Below the pieces are notes generated by a model. The model saw only the letters and a program-made list of their open reading frames with translations, ran no database searches and was not told where the DNA came from. From contig CAISEP010000003.1 in NCBI GenBank assembly GCA_903884425.1, positions 62,001-126,000 on the forward strand: a stretch of 64,000 nucleotides of DNA, written 5' to 3'. The translations under genes were made by a program, and so were the position numbers. Shown in pieces: positions 63,963-64,000 of this stretch. Position 1 is the first letter of the stretch. The number at the start of each line of letters is the position of its first letter. This DNA is from an uncultured Caulobacterales bacterium. Its GTDB lineage: Bacteria; Pseudomonadota; Alphaproteobacteria; Caulobacterales; Caulobacteraceae.

Positions 63963-64000
63963 CTATTTTCCGGACTTCAGGGCCTGGACGGCGGCCAGGG
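63963..64000 (-). CDS. 3' end of a gene, unidentified
   Basis: On the reverse strand, reading in from the window edge, a frame ends '...LAAVQALKSGK' at TAG (63963-63965). Only the last 11 codons are visible, too few to identify. It lies about 57 bases upstream of the SulP gene on the same strand. Confidence 0.45.
   Translation of the reverse strand, partial: LAAVQALKSGK

Overview
The window is a very GC-rich stretch of an alphaproteobacterial chromosome, most likely from the order Caulobacterales (Brevundimonas/Caulobacter-like). The signs are a CcrM-type GANTC methyltransferase beside mutY, CtrA-like TTAA-N7-TTAA boxes, a sigma-54 flagellar promoter of the Caulobacter kind, paired b and b' ATP synthase subunits in an F0 operon separate from F1, a GTTC-N7-GTTC LexA-type box, and a motE/DUF6468/fliM/fliL cluster. 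Genus is inference. Genes are tightly packed; no tRNA, rRNA, CRISPR array, transposase or prophage gene was seen.

Layout. 1-5.4 kb: a partial methyltransferase, comF, grxC, a nitrilase-family amidase, a DUF1178 protein, a small membrane protein, ubiG (reverse) and lysC. 5.4-8.3 kb: glnE. 8.3-8.7 kb: an AT-rich island with a possible 45-residue protein and a clear terminator. 8.8-9.6 kb: a crotonase. 9.6-12.9 kb (reverse): motE, a DUF6468 gene, fliM and fliL. 13.1-16.3 kb (forward): flgF, flgG, flgA and flgH behind a sigma-54 promoter. 16.4-17.1 kb: an XRE regulator and an AT-rich, repeat-containing intergenic region. 17.1-21.9 kb (reverse): dxs, ispA, xseB, a histidine phosphatase and a histone-deacetylase-like amidohydrolase. 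22-26.6 kb: a permease with a GNAT gene, a YbjN protein, ubiK, an Lrp-type regulator and a pirin. 26.7-29.4 kb: the F0 operon atpI-atpB-atpE-atpG(b')-atpF(b) ending in a strong terminator, followed by a large inverted-repeat element. 29.5-39.5 kb: a TetR regulator, proC, uvrC, a dipeptidase, mnmA, a thiolase, an EamA exporter with a GNAT gene, an O-methyltransferase-like gene and a small membrane protein.

39.5-47.5 kb is a chromosome-maintenance neighbourhood: smc, a DsbA-like lipoprotein, a DciA-like DUF721 protein, mutY, a polysaccharide deacetylase and ccrM. 47.6-50.3 kb holds a translationally coupled PLP decarboxylase and ATP-grasp-like protein with no obvious named pathway. 50.6-59.6 kb is the first half of the division/cell-wall cluster: mraZ-rsmH-ftsL-ftsI-murE-murF-mraY-murD, nearly all with overlapping starts and stops. 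It stops after murD; ftsW, murG, murC and the ftsQAZ end are not in the window. 59.6-64 kb (reverse): an M28 peptidase, the ribosomal operon rpsF-rpsR-rplI with its terminator, a SulP transporter lacking STAS, and the 3' end of another gene.

Most content is housekeeping. The most interesting parts are (1) the control region before mraZ, which stacks a LexA-type box, three MraZ boxes and an overlapping CtrA-like box; (2) the ccrM upstream region with two GANTC sites over a CtrA-like box; (3) the decarboxylase/ATP-grasp pair; and (4) the repeat-rich or AT-rich intergenic islands at 8.3, 16.8 and 29.4 kb.
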